From positions 1-61,422 of the forward strand of contig CAUTXO010000005.1 in assembly GCA_963542625.1 (NCBI GenBank): a stretch of DNA of 61,422 nt, given 5' to 3'. Made by a program: the position numbers and the translations under genes. Positions 1 to 9,700 of the stretch are shown here, one piece after another (the stretch's first letter is position 1; every line of letters begins with the position of its first letter). Source of the DNA: CAUTXO01 sp963542625. Lineage in GTDB: Bacteria; Campylobacterota; Campylobacteria; Campylobacterales; SZUA-545. The notes beneath the pieces were generated by a model. That model saw only the letters and a program-made list of their open reading frames with translations. It was not told where the DNA came from and did not search any database.

Positions 1-309
<309 letters not shown>

Positions 310-505
310 TTTACGCTTATTTACCCCTTCATTGTCCAATTAAGGATACATACTATTAATTAATAACCCCCGCACCGTAGAGTTAAGGAAAGATTGTCAA
401 TGGTTTAAGATCTAGGCTTTTAATCTGCTCGTTAAGGCTTGCGTTAAGATCTAAGGCTGCCCTAAGATCCAGACTAGGATCTAGCTTGAGCTATCTTTTT
501 TTAAC
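310..505 (+). other. 23S-5S internal spacer
   Basis: The spacer of about 200 bp has no tRNA cloverleaf that I can recognise. Its second half already carries several GATC motifs (TAAGATCTAGG, TAAGATCTAAGG, AAGATCC, GGATCTAG), the same motif that fills the other spacers of the window. Processing signals were not identified. Confidence 0.7.
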
Positions 506-624
506 TCTCCGGTGGTTATTGAGCAATGGAAACGCCCAGCTCCATTCCGAACCTGGAAGCTAAGCATTGCATCGCTGATGATACTGCATATGTCTTATGT
601 GGGAAAGTAGGTAGCTGCCGGGGG
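506..624 (+). rRNA. rrf: 5S ribosomal RNA
   Basis: The sequence matches the bacterial 5S plan. It has a 5' strand TCTCCGGTGG, the loop GGAAACGCCCAG, the conserved TCCATTCCGAACCTGGAAG near 540-558, GATGATACTGCAT, and the closing GTGGGAAAGTAGGTAGCTGCCGG. The two ends pair (CTCCGG with CCGGGG-type). It lies about 200 bp after the 23S gene on the same strand, the usual rrn order. Boundaries are good to a few bases. The 73-residue open frame inside it is not a gene. Confidence 0.95.
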
Positions 625-2504
625 TTTGTATTTTTACCCATCTATCCAAAATCCATTTCTTGTTTTTATTCTGCGCTTGCGAGATCTGTTTATAAGATCT
701 ATTTGCTTGTCTCTCTTAGTTTTTCTGATTGTTGTTTCTTGAACTAGCGCTTAAGCGTCTTTAGGCGTAGGAGTGATTACTACCTTAGTATTAAATCGCC
801 AAACTGCCGCGCCTCAATATCGCGCTTGCCAAAAGCCAAAGTCTGTATTCTGTGTGAGCCAATCAGTGTGTTTAAAAGGATTAAATAGCAGCAAAGCATT
901 ATTAAAATACATTTGCTTTTATTTTTGGCCCCCTTAGCCTTTCTGAATTTTATCGTTTAAGCTTCAGTCTTGCTAACCAATGCAACGTTTGCACTCACGC
1001 TTAAGATCTTGCTTTTGCCTGCTTGCCCTTTAAGCTTAGCCTTGCTAGCTAGTTGCAAGCGTCTTGTTGATCTTGCTAAGCCAAATTGCCCTATTTTTGC
1101 TTAGCTGTGTTAGCTCATTATACTATCCAATAGCCCCCCACCAAGACAAAACCTTCCCATTTCCAAACCAAAAAACCCGTAAGCAAAACAAACCCACCAG
1201 ACTGTTTTTATAAGAACACGCGCCAAGCCTAAAGCGGTATCGCAGGTTAAACGCCAGATTTTAAGCTACGTGTCAAACTTAGCCAGCATTTCAATTAAAA
1301 CAGCTAAAGAATATTTACAATCCGCCACAAGCCCTTAACCCAAAGAAAACAGCAAGCAAAATCTTGAATAGATTATTTTTTAATCCCCACACCAAATTCA
1401 CCCTAAGCACTACCAGCCAAGGATCTTCTGTATCACACAAGCAAAAGCGCTCAAGTTATTCAAAGATCTAGGGCGGCTCCATTCTTGCTAGCTAGTTTCA
1501 AACCCAGGCTGAACCTATCTATGAAGCTTGTGCCACCAGTTCCAAAACTTTAAGCTTACTCTTGCATTACCAAATCTCCTGCGCCAATCCTATTACTGCC
1601 AGCTCCAAAACTCCAAATTCGCCCTAATCAAAAAGCACTGTAAGTTTATGCAAACACAAACACGCAAGAGCCCACAAAGGATCAAGCCAGCCTTTTACTA
1701 ATTGCAAACGCGCCATAAAATGATCTAGCGCCTTGCGTATTGCCGCGCGCCTTGAATAATTGACGCTTCCACAAAAGCACCAGCCACACACACCGCAAAA
1801 ATGCGCTTGTTTTTGCCTGCAAATCCTGCTAACCTTTGCACCGTTATCCCGCCCTGTGCCGCAAGATTGCACTTATTTTTCTTCACGCCTCATCTTGCAA
1901 AACCCAATCTACACCAGCCGCCCCGTTTCAGAACAGCTATCAACGGGGCTTATTGTGCCCTACTTTAGCCTCAGCCAAGTAGCTAAGCCATTTCTCTAGC
2001 TAGATCCGCGCCTGCAATTCTAACCCTCCCCCAAGCTCAAACACCACCCACACCTTAAAAGGCAAACGCAAACCAAAGTTAGGCGCGATCTAAATTTTAG
2101 ATCTAAGCGCAAGCACCACTTGCTAGCCCACGGATCTTAGCGGTGGCAAGATCTTGACGAGGCTATTTGTGATTGCGGCTACCGGATCTGCGTCTATTGA
2201 GATCTTGTGCGTGTTTTTGCTTCCTTGGCGCTTGTCGGATCTACGCAGGTCTTGTAGTGTTTATTTGGCTCTAGCCTTAGGATCTTGCGCTGTGTTTGTG
2301 CGGTGCTAGCGTGATCTTATGTGGTGCATATTCTCAAGCGGCGTGTGAGAGTAGGGGTGGCTTTGCACGGATCTAGCAGTGGATTTGGCGCAGATCCTCT
2401 TGCTTGCGGATTTAGAGATCTTACGCGCATACCACGCACATCGCAGCTTGGCACAGATCCTGTGAGCTTGGCGTTGCGCGCTTGGCTTGGATCCTAGTTG
2501 GCAC
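625..2504. other. Gene-poor stretch after the rRNA operon
   Basis: No ORF here looks like a protein and no tRNA was recognised. From about 1130 to 2080 the plus strand is rich in C and A. From about 2140 on it becomes rich in G and T and GATC sites become dense (for example AGATCTTGACG, CGGATCTACG, AGGATCTTGCG). This looks like decayed or repeat-derived DNA, not a conserved regulatory region. The 80-residue frames present here have no protein-like composition. Confidence 0.6.
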
Positions 2505-2579
2505 GGCTTTTTGCTTAGCGACCACTCCGCCTACATAACGGGAGAAACGCTAAAAATAAACGGCGGACTTTTGATGTAA
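2505..2579 (+). pseudogene. 3' remnant of a FabG-like 3-oxoacyl-ACP reductase gene
   Basis: The open frame ending in TAA at 2577-2579 reads FLLSDHSAYITGETLKINGG then LLM. This is the characteristic C-terminus of FabG (short-chain dehydrogenase family, family pattern AFLLSD..SYITGE.L.VNGG.YM). About 24 codons match. Upstream in the same frame the sequence turns at once into GATC-rich, non-FabG DNA (a GGATCC lies at 2489-2494), with a stop codon at 2463. The Rossmann fold and catalytic Ser/Tyr/Lys are absent, so nothing functional can be made. It is best read as a relic of a duplicated or broken fabG locus; the functional gene must be elsewhere. Confidence 0.75.
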
Positions 2580-3069
2580 GGTGTAGTATTTTATTAGGAG
2601 TGGCGCTTTGCACGCAGATCTTGCGCGGCTTTGGCGCTTTGCGCGCGTAGATCTAGTGTCGGATTTGACGGAGATCTTGCGTATGTAGCCAGCTTTATTT
2701 TTTACAGATTTTCACATATCCCACTTCTGATATAAAAACAGGGCTTGGTAGGGTAAGCGCCAAGAAAAGCGTTAGATCTAAGAGCCAAAATAAGCTTTGA
2801 ATGCTACGTGCAAAGCCAAATCCCGAAGATTGAACTTATGCACTTTTTAGATCTCGCCACTAAAATAGCTCTTTTGAAGTTATTACCATATCATAATTAC
2901 TATGCTTAAGCTTCAGGGTTTTTCCGTATGGTGGTAGCTCACAAAAGGATCAGTTATTGCAAAAGCAGTGAATCTTGTGTGTAGAATTAAAAATGTTAAG
3001 CTGGGGTGGGGATGGTTACTGGTAATTCGAAAAATATCAAGCCAATCCTGTTTGCCATCGCAAAAGTAG
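2580..3069. other. Intergenic stretch before hypB
   Basis: 2600-2690 is GATC-rich (several AGATCTTGCG-like blocks). 2700-3060 is GATC-poor and AT-richer, with no convincing ORF, tRNA or terminator. The last part leads into the hypB promoter. No family match was recognised in any frame. Confidence 0.5.
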
Positions 3070-3097
3070 TATAATCGCCCAAATCAACGACAAGGAG
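3070..3097 (+). promoter_or_regulatory. hypB -10 box and ribosome binding site
   Basis: A perfect TATAAT lies at 3070-3075 and a strong AAGGAG at 3092-3097, five bases before the hypB ATG at 3103. No clear -35 is seen, which is normal for Campylobacterota housekeeping promoters. Confidence 0.7.
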
Positions 3098-3102
3098 TTA
3101 AT

Positions 3103-3987
3103 ATGTGCGATACTTGCGGATGTAGCATCGGTGGGGAGCATAGCCACGAACATCACCACGAGCACACACACGAACATTCTCACGAGCACGATCATCATCA
3201 CGATCACGCTAATTCTAGCGAGCACACTCACACACACGAGCATAGCCACGGCTCATACACTCACAGCCACCCACACACGCACGAGGGCGAGCACAACCAC
3301 ATCCACAGCAATTTGCAGGCAAACCCGCAGCTCTCAGATCCAAAGACAATCAGCGCGGTTACTAAGATCCTAGACAAAAACAACGAGCAAGCCGCGCATA
3401 ACAGGGAGCATTTTGAAGGGCGTAAGATCCTAGCCATCAACCTAATGAGTAGCCCCGGTAGCGGTAAAACGAGCCTGCTAGAAGCGCTAGCCCTTGCCGA
3501 GCCGTTTAAGTTTGGCGTCATCGAGGGCGACCTTGAAACGAACAACGACGCAGAGCGTGTGCGCGCGCGGGGCATTAGCGCCGTGCAGATCCAAACGGGC
3601 AGCGCTTGTCATTTGGACGCCTTTATGGTGCATAACGCCTTGCACGAGCTAGATCTAGAGGGCGCGGCGGTGTGCTTCATTGAAAACGTCGGCAACCTTG
3701 TTTGCCCCGCTAGCTACGACGTCGGCGCGCATTTAAACATCGTGCTTTTAAGCGTGCCAGAGGGCGAGGACAAAATAGAAAAATACCCCGTGATGTTTAG
3801 AAAAGCGGATTTGGTGCTCATCACAAAGACAGATCTTGCCGCGCATTTTGACTTTAACGCCGAGCGCGTCAAGGCAAGCGCGCGCCGCCTAAAACCAAGC
3901 GTCGATGTGCTCGAATTCAGCGCCAAAGACCCAGCCACGCTAGAAAAAGTCATCGCGTGGATTAACTACAAACGGGAGATGCGCTAA
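3103..3987 (+). CDS. hypB: HypB, hydrogenase nickel-incorporation GTPase
   Basis: HypB is a GTPase that delivers nickel to NiFe hydrogenase (and in helicobacters also supports urease). The 294-residue product begins MCDTCGCS, the high-affinity N-terminal metal motif (Cys2, Cys5, Cys7). A very histidine-rich stretch follows at about residues 14-75, a likely nickel store. The GTPase core starts near residue 105, with P-loop SSPGSGKTS (about residues 121-129), the G-domain metal-site Cys-His in GSACHLD, ENVGNLVCP, and a G4-like TKTD. It is longer than H. pylori HypB because of the His-rich tract. It is first in a hypB-hypC-hypD operon; its TAA overlaps the hypC ATG by one base (TAATG). Confidence 0.97.
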   Translation: MCDTCGCSIGGEHSHEHHHEHTHEHSHEHDHHHDHANSSEHTHTHEHSHGSYTHSHPHTHEGEHNHIHSNLQANPQLSDPKTISAVTKILDKNNEQAAHNREHFEGRKILAINLMSSPGSGKTSLLEALALAEPFKFGVIEGDLETNNDAERVRARGISAVQIQTGSACHLDAFMVHNALHELDLEGAAVCFIENVGNLVCPASYDVGAHLNIVLLSVPEGEDKIEKYPVMFRKADLVLITKTDLAAHFDFNAERVKASARRLKPSVDVLEFSAKDPATLEKVIAWINYKREMR

Positions 3988-4229
3988 TGTGCCTATCTAT
4001 TCCATCGCAAATTGTGGAGATTAACGCAAGCGACAATACAGCAGTCATCGATACCCTTGGCGTGCGCCGCACAACGAGCCTAGATCTAATGAGCGAGCCC
4101 GTCGCCGTGGGCGATTACGTGCTTATCCACGTGGGCTTTGCGATGGGGAAAATCAGCAAAGAAGAGGCGCTTGAGAGCATTAAGGTGTATCAAGAGATCG
4201 TAAAATCGATGGACGCCGATGGAGCTTAG
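3987..4229 (+). CDS. hypC: HypC, hydrogenase assembly chaperone
   Basis: This is a small chaperone of 80 residues with the family's N-terminus MCLSIPSQIVEI. Cys2 (after Met removal, the N-terminal Cys) binds the hydrogenase large-subunit precursor and HypD during Fe(CN)2CO assembly. Family members are 75-100 residues. It is translationally coupled to hypB through a TAATG overlap, and its 3' end overlaps hypD by 11 bp. Confidence 0.96.
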   Translation: MCLSIPSQIVEINASDNTAVIDTLGVRRTTSLDLMSEPVAVGDYVLIHVGFAMGKISKEEALESIKVYQEIVKSMDADGA

Positions 4230-5331
4230 GCTAAAGGATCTCTACAGCCGCTTTAGAGACCCGCAGACGATTTTGGGGCTAAAAGAGCTCATCGCCAAAG
4301 CCGCGCGGGGCATAAAACACAACGTGAAAATAATGGAAGTTTGCGGCGGACACACGCACGCCATTATGAAATACGGGCTAAAAGCGCTCTTGCCGCCGAA
4401 CGTATCCTTTGTGCACGGGCCCGGTTGCCCCGTGTGCGTGATGCCAAAGGAGCGCATAGACCACGCCGTAACGCTTGCTAGCCAGCCAGGCGTTATTCTA
4501 GCCACGCTTGGGGATATGATCCGCGTGCCGGGCAGCAAAAGATCTCTAGCGGCGGTGCGGGCGGCGGGCTTTGACGTGCGGGCGCTTTATTCGCCGCTTG
4601 ACGCGCTAAAAATCGCGCAGGAAAACCCGCAAAAGACGGTCGTGTTTTTTGCCATTGGCTTTGAAACGACGACGCCAATGACCGCCGTGCTCATTAAAAA
4701 GGTGCTTGATGGCAGGGCGCGCAACCTTTTATTTCACATCAACCACGTTTTAGTCCCGCCCGCCATTGACGCCATTATGCAAGATTCTACCAACCAAGTA
4801 GACGCCTTTTTAGGCCCTAGCCACGTGAGCGTGATAACGGGCTCACAGATCTTTGAAGCCGCCGCGCAAAACTACGGCACGCCCGTTGTCGTGAGCGGCT
4901 TTGAGCCCGTTGATGTGCTAGAAGGCGTGCTTTTGATCTTGCGCCAAATCACTAGCCGCAGGGCGGAAGTGGAGATCCAATACAAAAGATCCGTAACCCC
5001 GCAGGGCAATGTGCTAGCCCAAGATCTAATCGCCGAATTTATGCAAGAGCGCGCGAGTTTTAGGTGGCGTGGGCTTGGCGACATCGCCCGCTCGGCGCTT
5101 GAATTAAGGCCAGAATTCGCAAGGCTAGACGCGGAGAAAATTTTCAAAGACGCTTTGCCAACAAAACCAATCAACGACCACAAACTCTGTCTTTGCGCCG
5201 AGATCTTAAAGGGCAAAAAAGACCCGACGGATTGCCAAGTTTTCAAAAAAGTTTGCAACCCGCAAAACCCGCTTGGCAGCTGTATGGTAAGCAGCGAAGG
5301 CGCTTGCAATGCCTATTATATGTATGGGTAA
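4219..5331 (+). CDS. hypD: HypD, hydrogenase Fe-cyanide assembly scaffold
   Basis: HypD forms a complex with HypC and holds the iron while the CN and CO ligands are added to the NiFe cofactor. The 370-residue length is typical. Family motifs are VCGGHTHA (about residue 41), GPGCPVCVMP (about 69-78), and the C-terminal cysteine set that binds a 4Fe-4S cluster (C of KLCLCAE, DPTDC, KVCNP, GSCMVS, GACNAYY). hypE, hypF and hypA are not downstream in this window, so they must be elsewhere. It is followed by a GATC-rich convergent spacer. Confidence 0.97.
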   Translation: MELRLKDLYSRFRDPQTILGLKELIAKAARGIKHNVKIMEVCGGHTHAIMKYGLKALLPPNVSFVHGPGCPVCVMPKERIDHAVTLASQPGVILATLGDMIRVPGSKRSLAAVRAAGFDVRALYSPLDALKIAQENPQKTVVFFAIGFETTTPMTAVLIKKVLDGRARNLLFHINHVLVPPAIDAIMQDSTNQVDAFLGPSHVSVITGSQIFEAAAQNYGTPVVVSGFEPVDVLEGVLLILRQITSRRAEVEIQYKRSVTPQGNVLAQDLIAEFMQERASFRWRGLGDIARSALELRPEFARLDAEKIFKDALPTKPINDHKLCLCAEILKGKKDPTDCQVFKKVCNPQNPLGSCMVSSEGACNAYYMYG

Positions 5332-5762
5332 GCCCCGGTTTAACCCCGTGCGCTTAGGAGCTGTGCGCTAGGATCTAAGCCTTTGCGCGATTTAGCGGCG
5401 CTTTGCTTAACGCCCCCGCTTTCATTTTTTGCGCGAATTTTGCGCGCCTATTTTTTGTCTATCCAAGACCAGCCCGCGCACAAGATCTATGCTGTGCGCA
5501 ATTTGCCGCCCGCGCTTAGCGCCCAAGCTTAGTTTTTACTTCCTGTGAATTCTACGGCTGTCTTTTTCACGCTTTTGTATCCAGCGCGCTAAGATCTAGT
5601 GAGCTTTGACTTCTCAAAGCCTTACACTAGCCAGCCCTGAGATCTTGCCTAGCGCACCAAAGCCCAAAGATCTACACCCGCGCCCAAAAGCAACGCTATA
5701 CGCGGAGTGCGCGCTAGGCTTGGACCTTACCAACAAAACGCAAAACGTCTCGCACCAAAGCC
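5332..5762. other. Convergent spacer hypD / outer-membrane protein, GATC-bearing
   Basis: This 430 bp stretch has no supportable gene. It carries five GATC sites (about 5371, 5482, 5592, 5641 and 5669), mostly AGATCT, against 1-2 expected. No clear U-tailed terminator hairpin is seen. Short open frames here have no family match. Confidence 0.6.
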
Positions 5763-6659
5763 CTAAAACAAATATCTAAGCCCGGCGTCAAAACCTAGCT
5801 TGATTTCTTTTGCGCCGATTGTTCCATATTCGGTTTTAATCTCTTCGTAAAATTTAGCCTTGTAAAATCCAAAAAATTCAAACTTAACGTTTTGCGAGCC
5901 AACGAGCGCGCCAAGAGCCCCGCCGCCAAAAATGCTATCTGGGCTTTTGCTCGCTAGCTTTTCGTAAGAAAATCCTCCGCCAACCCTAAAAACCGGGACC
6001 ACCTGCGCGCTTAGCAAGCGAAACGTCAGCGGGTTGATGATAAGCCCCCAGTTTAGCTCGAACTCATTTTCCGCCCCCGCGCGCAAAACGCCAGCTTCCA
6101 AAAAGCTACCGTATTGCTCAAAGCCCGCAAAAACGCCGTAAGAAAACAGCCCTTCTTGTCCTTCATAGATGTAATTTTTGCCGTCGGCTTCTATCATCTT
6201 GCCTTTCCACTTAGCCTGCGATTTGTTGTGTATGTATTTCGTCTCAAGCACGACGGTTTGCTTGGATCTGTATGCGCGAAACGCCGCTTTGGCGTAAAAG
6301 CGGTCAAAGTTCGGGCGCGCCGCCGTGTTTTCTAAAATCAGCTCTTTTACGTAGATCTTGTCTATTTGCTTGGCGCCGCTAGGATTGACCTTATAAAGCC
6401 GGATTTTTTTGGTGTTTTGTTTTAGTTGGTATTTTTTGCCGTCTTTGTAGTAAAAATACGTTTTTTTCGGGGTTTGCGGGGTTTGCACAGATCTTGCCAG
6501 CTGCATAGATCTTGCGGATCTCACGGGTTGCGCGGATCTTACCGGCTGCACCGTTTTAGCGGCTTGATTTGCTTGCAAGAGTTGCACGGCTTGCGCGGCG
6601 CGGCTTTGCTCTTGCCACAAAAAGAAAAGCAACAGCGCGCTAACGGCTTTTTTCATCAA
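5763..6659 (-). CDS. Secreted/outer-membrane beta-barrel-like protein with low-complexity R-S segment
   Basis: I do not recognise a named family. The 298-residue protein starts MMKKAVSALLLFFLW, a signal peptide. It then has a low-complexity segment at about residues 22-60 rich in Q, V, R, S and A, with R-S pairs recurring every 6-8 residues. These R-S pairs are encoded by AGATCT/AGATCC, so the GATC motif of the spacers has spread into this ORF. Residues about 65 onward alternate charged and aromatic residues, have repeated YXXK and GGG turns, and end in LRYLF: a C-terminal aromatic residue as in outer-membrane beta-barrels. It is divergent from the large surface-protein gene at 6766. Confidence 0.7.
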   Translation of the reverse strand: MMKKAVSALLLFFLWQEQSRAAQAVQLLQANQAAKTVQPVRSAQPVRSARSMQLARSVQTPQTPKKTYFYYKDGKKYQLKQNTKKIRLYKVNPSGAKQIDKIYVKELILENTAARPNFDRFYAKAAFRAYRSKQTVVLETKYIHNKSQAKWKGKMIEADGKNYIYEGQEGLFSYGVFAGFEQYGSFLEAGVLRAGAENEFELNWGLIINPLTFRLLSAQVVPVFRVGGGFSYEKLASKSPDSIFGGGALGALVGSQNVKFEFFGFYKAKFYEEIKTEYGTIGAKEIKLGFDAGLRYLF

Positions 6660-6765
6660 AATTCCTTAATTTTCCTTAAAACAGCAAATAAAATTCCAAA
6701 AAACGGATCTGTTTGTGCTAAGGTATTTTCCATTACAATAACCGCCTTTGGGTAAAGGACGACCG

Positions 6766-9700
6766 ATGTTTAAACGAGCGATTTTAGCCGTTTTTGCTTT
6801 TAGTTTGGAACTTTTTGCACAAATTACCGCCGGGCACGAGTTCGTAGCAAACAAGGGGCAATTTAAAGACGCAAACATCGCATACGCGGCTAAAACTTAC
6901 AGCGGCGCGCTTTATGTGCGCTCTGACGGGCAAATAATTCACTCTCTTTCAAAAACTTCCAGCGAGCAAACGCTGTTTTTTCAGGTGGCTGAGATCTTGC
7001 AAGGGGCAAAAAAGCCCGGTTTTAAAAGCTTGCTTGCCACTGATACGCGCGTTAATTACTTTCTTGGCGCGCCAAAAAACTGGAAAAGCATAAGCCAAAC
7101 GCACAAGATCTTAAGCTATGGCGAGATCTACGACAAAATAGAACTACAACTCATCGCGCACCAAAACAACGTTGAAAAACTTTTCATTATAAAAAGTGGG
7201 GCGGACGCGGGGCGTATAAAGCTGGCGTTTAAGGGGGCAAACGGCTTACGTGTGAATGCGCGCGGCGAGCTCGTCGCTTCTACAAAAGAGGGCGAGATTG
7301 CGTTTTCTAAGCCGCTTGCGTGGGTGCTAAATGGCGGACAAAAGGACTTTGTGGGCGTTAAATACACAGCCGGCAAGGGTTTTTATGGCTTCAAGGTGCA
7401 AGATTACGACAGATCCAAGACGCTTTACATCGACCCGCTGCTTGCTTCAACATTCTTTAACGGCGGGGGCACGGACGCGGTAAATGCGATTGTGGCTAAG
7501 GGCGATAAGATCTACGCCGCTGGATACACGACGCAAAACTTAGGCATAACGGGCACTCCGGGCACCGCATTCAAAGGGAACCGAGACGGCTTCATCGCTT
7601 CATTCAACAAAGATCTAAACAAAACGCACGCCATTACATATATAGGCGGTAACGGCATAGACGAGATCTACGCGCTAGCAAAGGACACGGCGGGCAATAT
7701 TTACGCAGCGGGCTTCACGGCTTCTAGCGACTTCTCCGGCGGAGGCTTAAAGGGCGACAAGGACGGGTTTATAGCCAAGTTTGGCGAGAATTTAAACTAT
7801 ATGACTAGCAAAACGGTAGGCGGCAATGGCGAAGACGTTTTGAATTCACTTGCGGTAAATAGCGCGCACATATACGCCGGCGGTTACAGCTCATCAACCG
7901 AAAATTGGGCGCTAGATGGCAATCAAACAAGCAACAAGGGCAATTACGACGGCGTTTTGCTGAAGTTTGATCTTGCGAACTTAACACAACAAAAAGGCAC
8001 CTTTTTAGGCGGAGATAAGGCGGATTACATCAGGGGCATAGCCTATAACGGCAAATCGCTTATTTTCACGGGCGAAAGCTCTGGCGGGAGTTTTCCAAAG
8101 ACCTTTGGATCTTTGAGCGGCGACAAGGACTTCTTCGTCGGCGAGATTAACCAAGATCTTAAAGATTGCAACACAAGCGTTTATGGCGGGGCAAAAGATG
8201 ATGAAGTTTATGCGATGGATCTTAACGCTTCCAAAGACGGCTTTACGGTGGTTGGATCTACGCTAAATAGCGGCTTAACTTCAGCTTCAAACGCGCTAAT
8301 GGGTGCCAAAGACGGATTTTTTGCCTCCTTTGAATTGCCCGTGAGCGCAAACAGCCTAAAAAAACTAACCTACATTGGCGGCGCAAACGACGACATCTTA
8401 AAAGCCATAAGCATAGACCACGACAGCAACAAAACCTTTTTAGCCGGCTACACAAAAAGCGCAAATTTGGGCGCGACGGACAAGGCCTACAGCAAGGATT
8501 ACAAAGGCGGCGATGATATTTTCATCGCCCGTTACAAAGACGAAACAAAAGAAGTGCTAAGCTACGCCGGCGGCAGCGGACAAGACCAAGCGTCGTGCAT
8601 TTTATACGCAAAAGATTTCATTTACGTTGGCGGCTCTACAACGTCTAGCGACTTTCCAAGATCCAACATAAACAAAAGCACCATAACGCAAGGCTCAGGC
8701 TTTGGCACAAACAGCTTTGTTCTGGGCTTTGACTACAACATTTCACAAGATGAGGCGCGCCTTGTTTTGGATACGCCAAACGTGAATTTTGGCAACATCG
8801 TTTTAACAAAAACTTCCGCGCCTAGGGTGGTAAAGCTCAAAAACACGGGCACAAAGGCGCTTGAAATAACGAGCGTGGATCTAAATAACACCGCGCTTGG
8901 TTTTGAAATAATGAGCACGGGCGCAAAGCCTTGCAAACTGGGCGAAATGTTTAGCTTGCCAGCTAGGGATTTTTGCGAGATAGAAGCCAAATTTAGCGCG
9001 CTTGGGCTAAACGAAAAAAACGCAAGTATCATCGTTAAGCACTCTGGCGCAATAGAAGACAACGTAACACTTGATGCCACTGGCATACTTGACGGCGTGC
9101 AAAAAATCGACACGGATCCAAAAGACACGCTCACATTCAGCACCACGACGCCAAAGGGCGGGAGCTCTAGCGAAGAGGTCACAATCAAAAACATAGGTAG
9201 CGCGGACTTGGTGGTTAGTGCAATTTCGGTTGATGGCGCGCTTTTTAGCGTGGAGACAGGCGCGGCGCCGGATGGTTGCACGAGCTTGACGCCAACTATT
9301 ACGCGTGGATCTTCTTGCAAGATCAAGGTCAAATTTTCGCCAACGGATGTGGGCGAAGCTACAGCAAAGCTAAGGATCCGCTCAAACGACGCAACAATCC
9401 CTGAAAAAACGCTTGAAGTTAAAGCTCAAGCCGCAGATGGGCTCATTATTAGCCCTAAGATCTTGAATTTTGGCGATGTGCCCGCAGGTGGATCGGCAGA
9501 GCAAAAGATCATCATAGAAAACAAGGGCGCCACGGCGGTTACGATAAATAGCGCCAATTCTGATGAAGCGAAATTCTCCATAAGTCAAAGAAGCGCGGAT
9601 TGCGGCACGGCTTTCCCTGTGAGTTTAACAACAAACAAAAAATGCGAGCTCACAATTAAGGTTAGCCCGGTAACGCAGGGCGAGCTAAACGGCAAGCTCA

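Noticed and set aside
526..747. 73-residue open frame over the 5S rRNA gene
   Set aside because: It lies on the 5S rRNA and contains its conserved segments; there is no protein-like composition.
3131..3373. Overlapping Thr/Ile-rich frames across the hypB His-rich region
   Set aside because: They are shadows of the CAC/CAT-rich codons of HypB.
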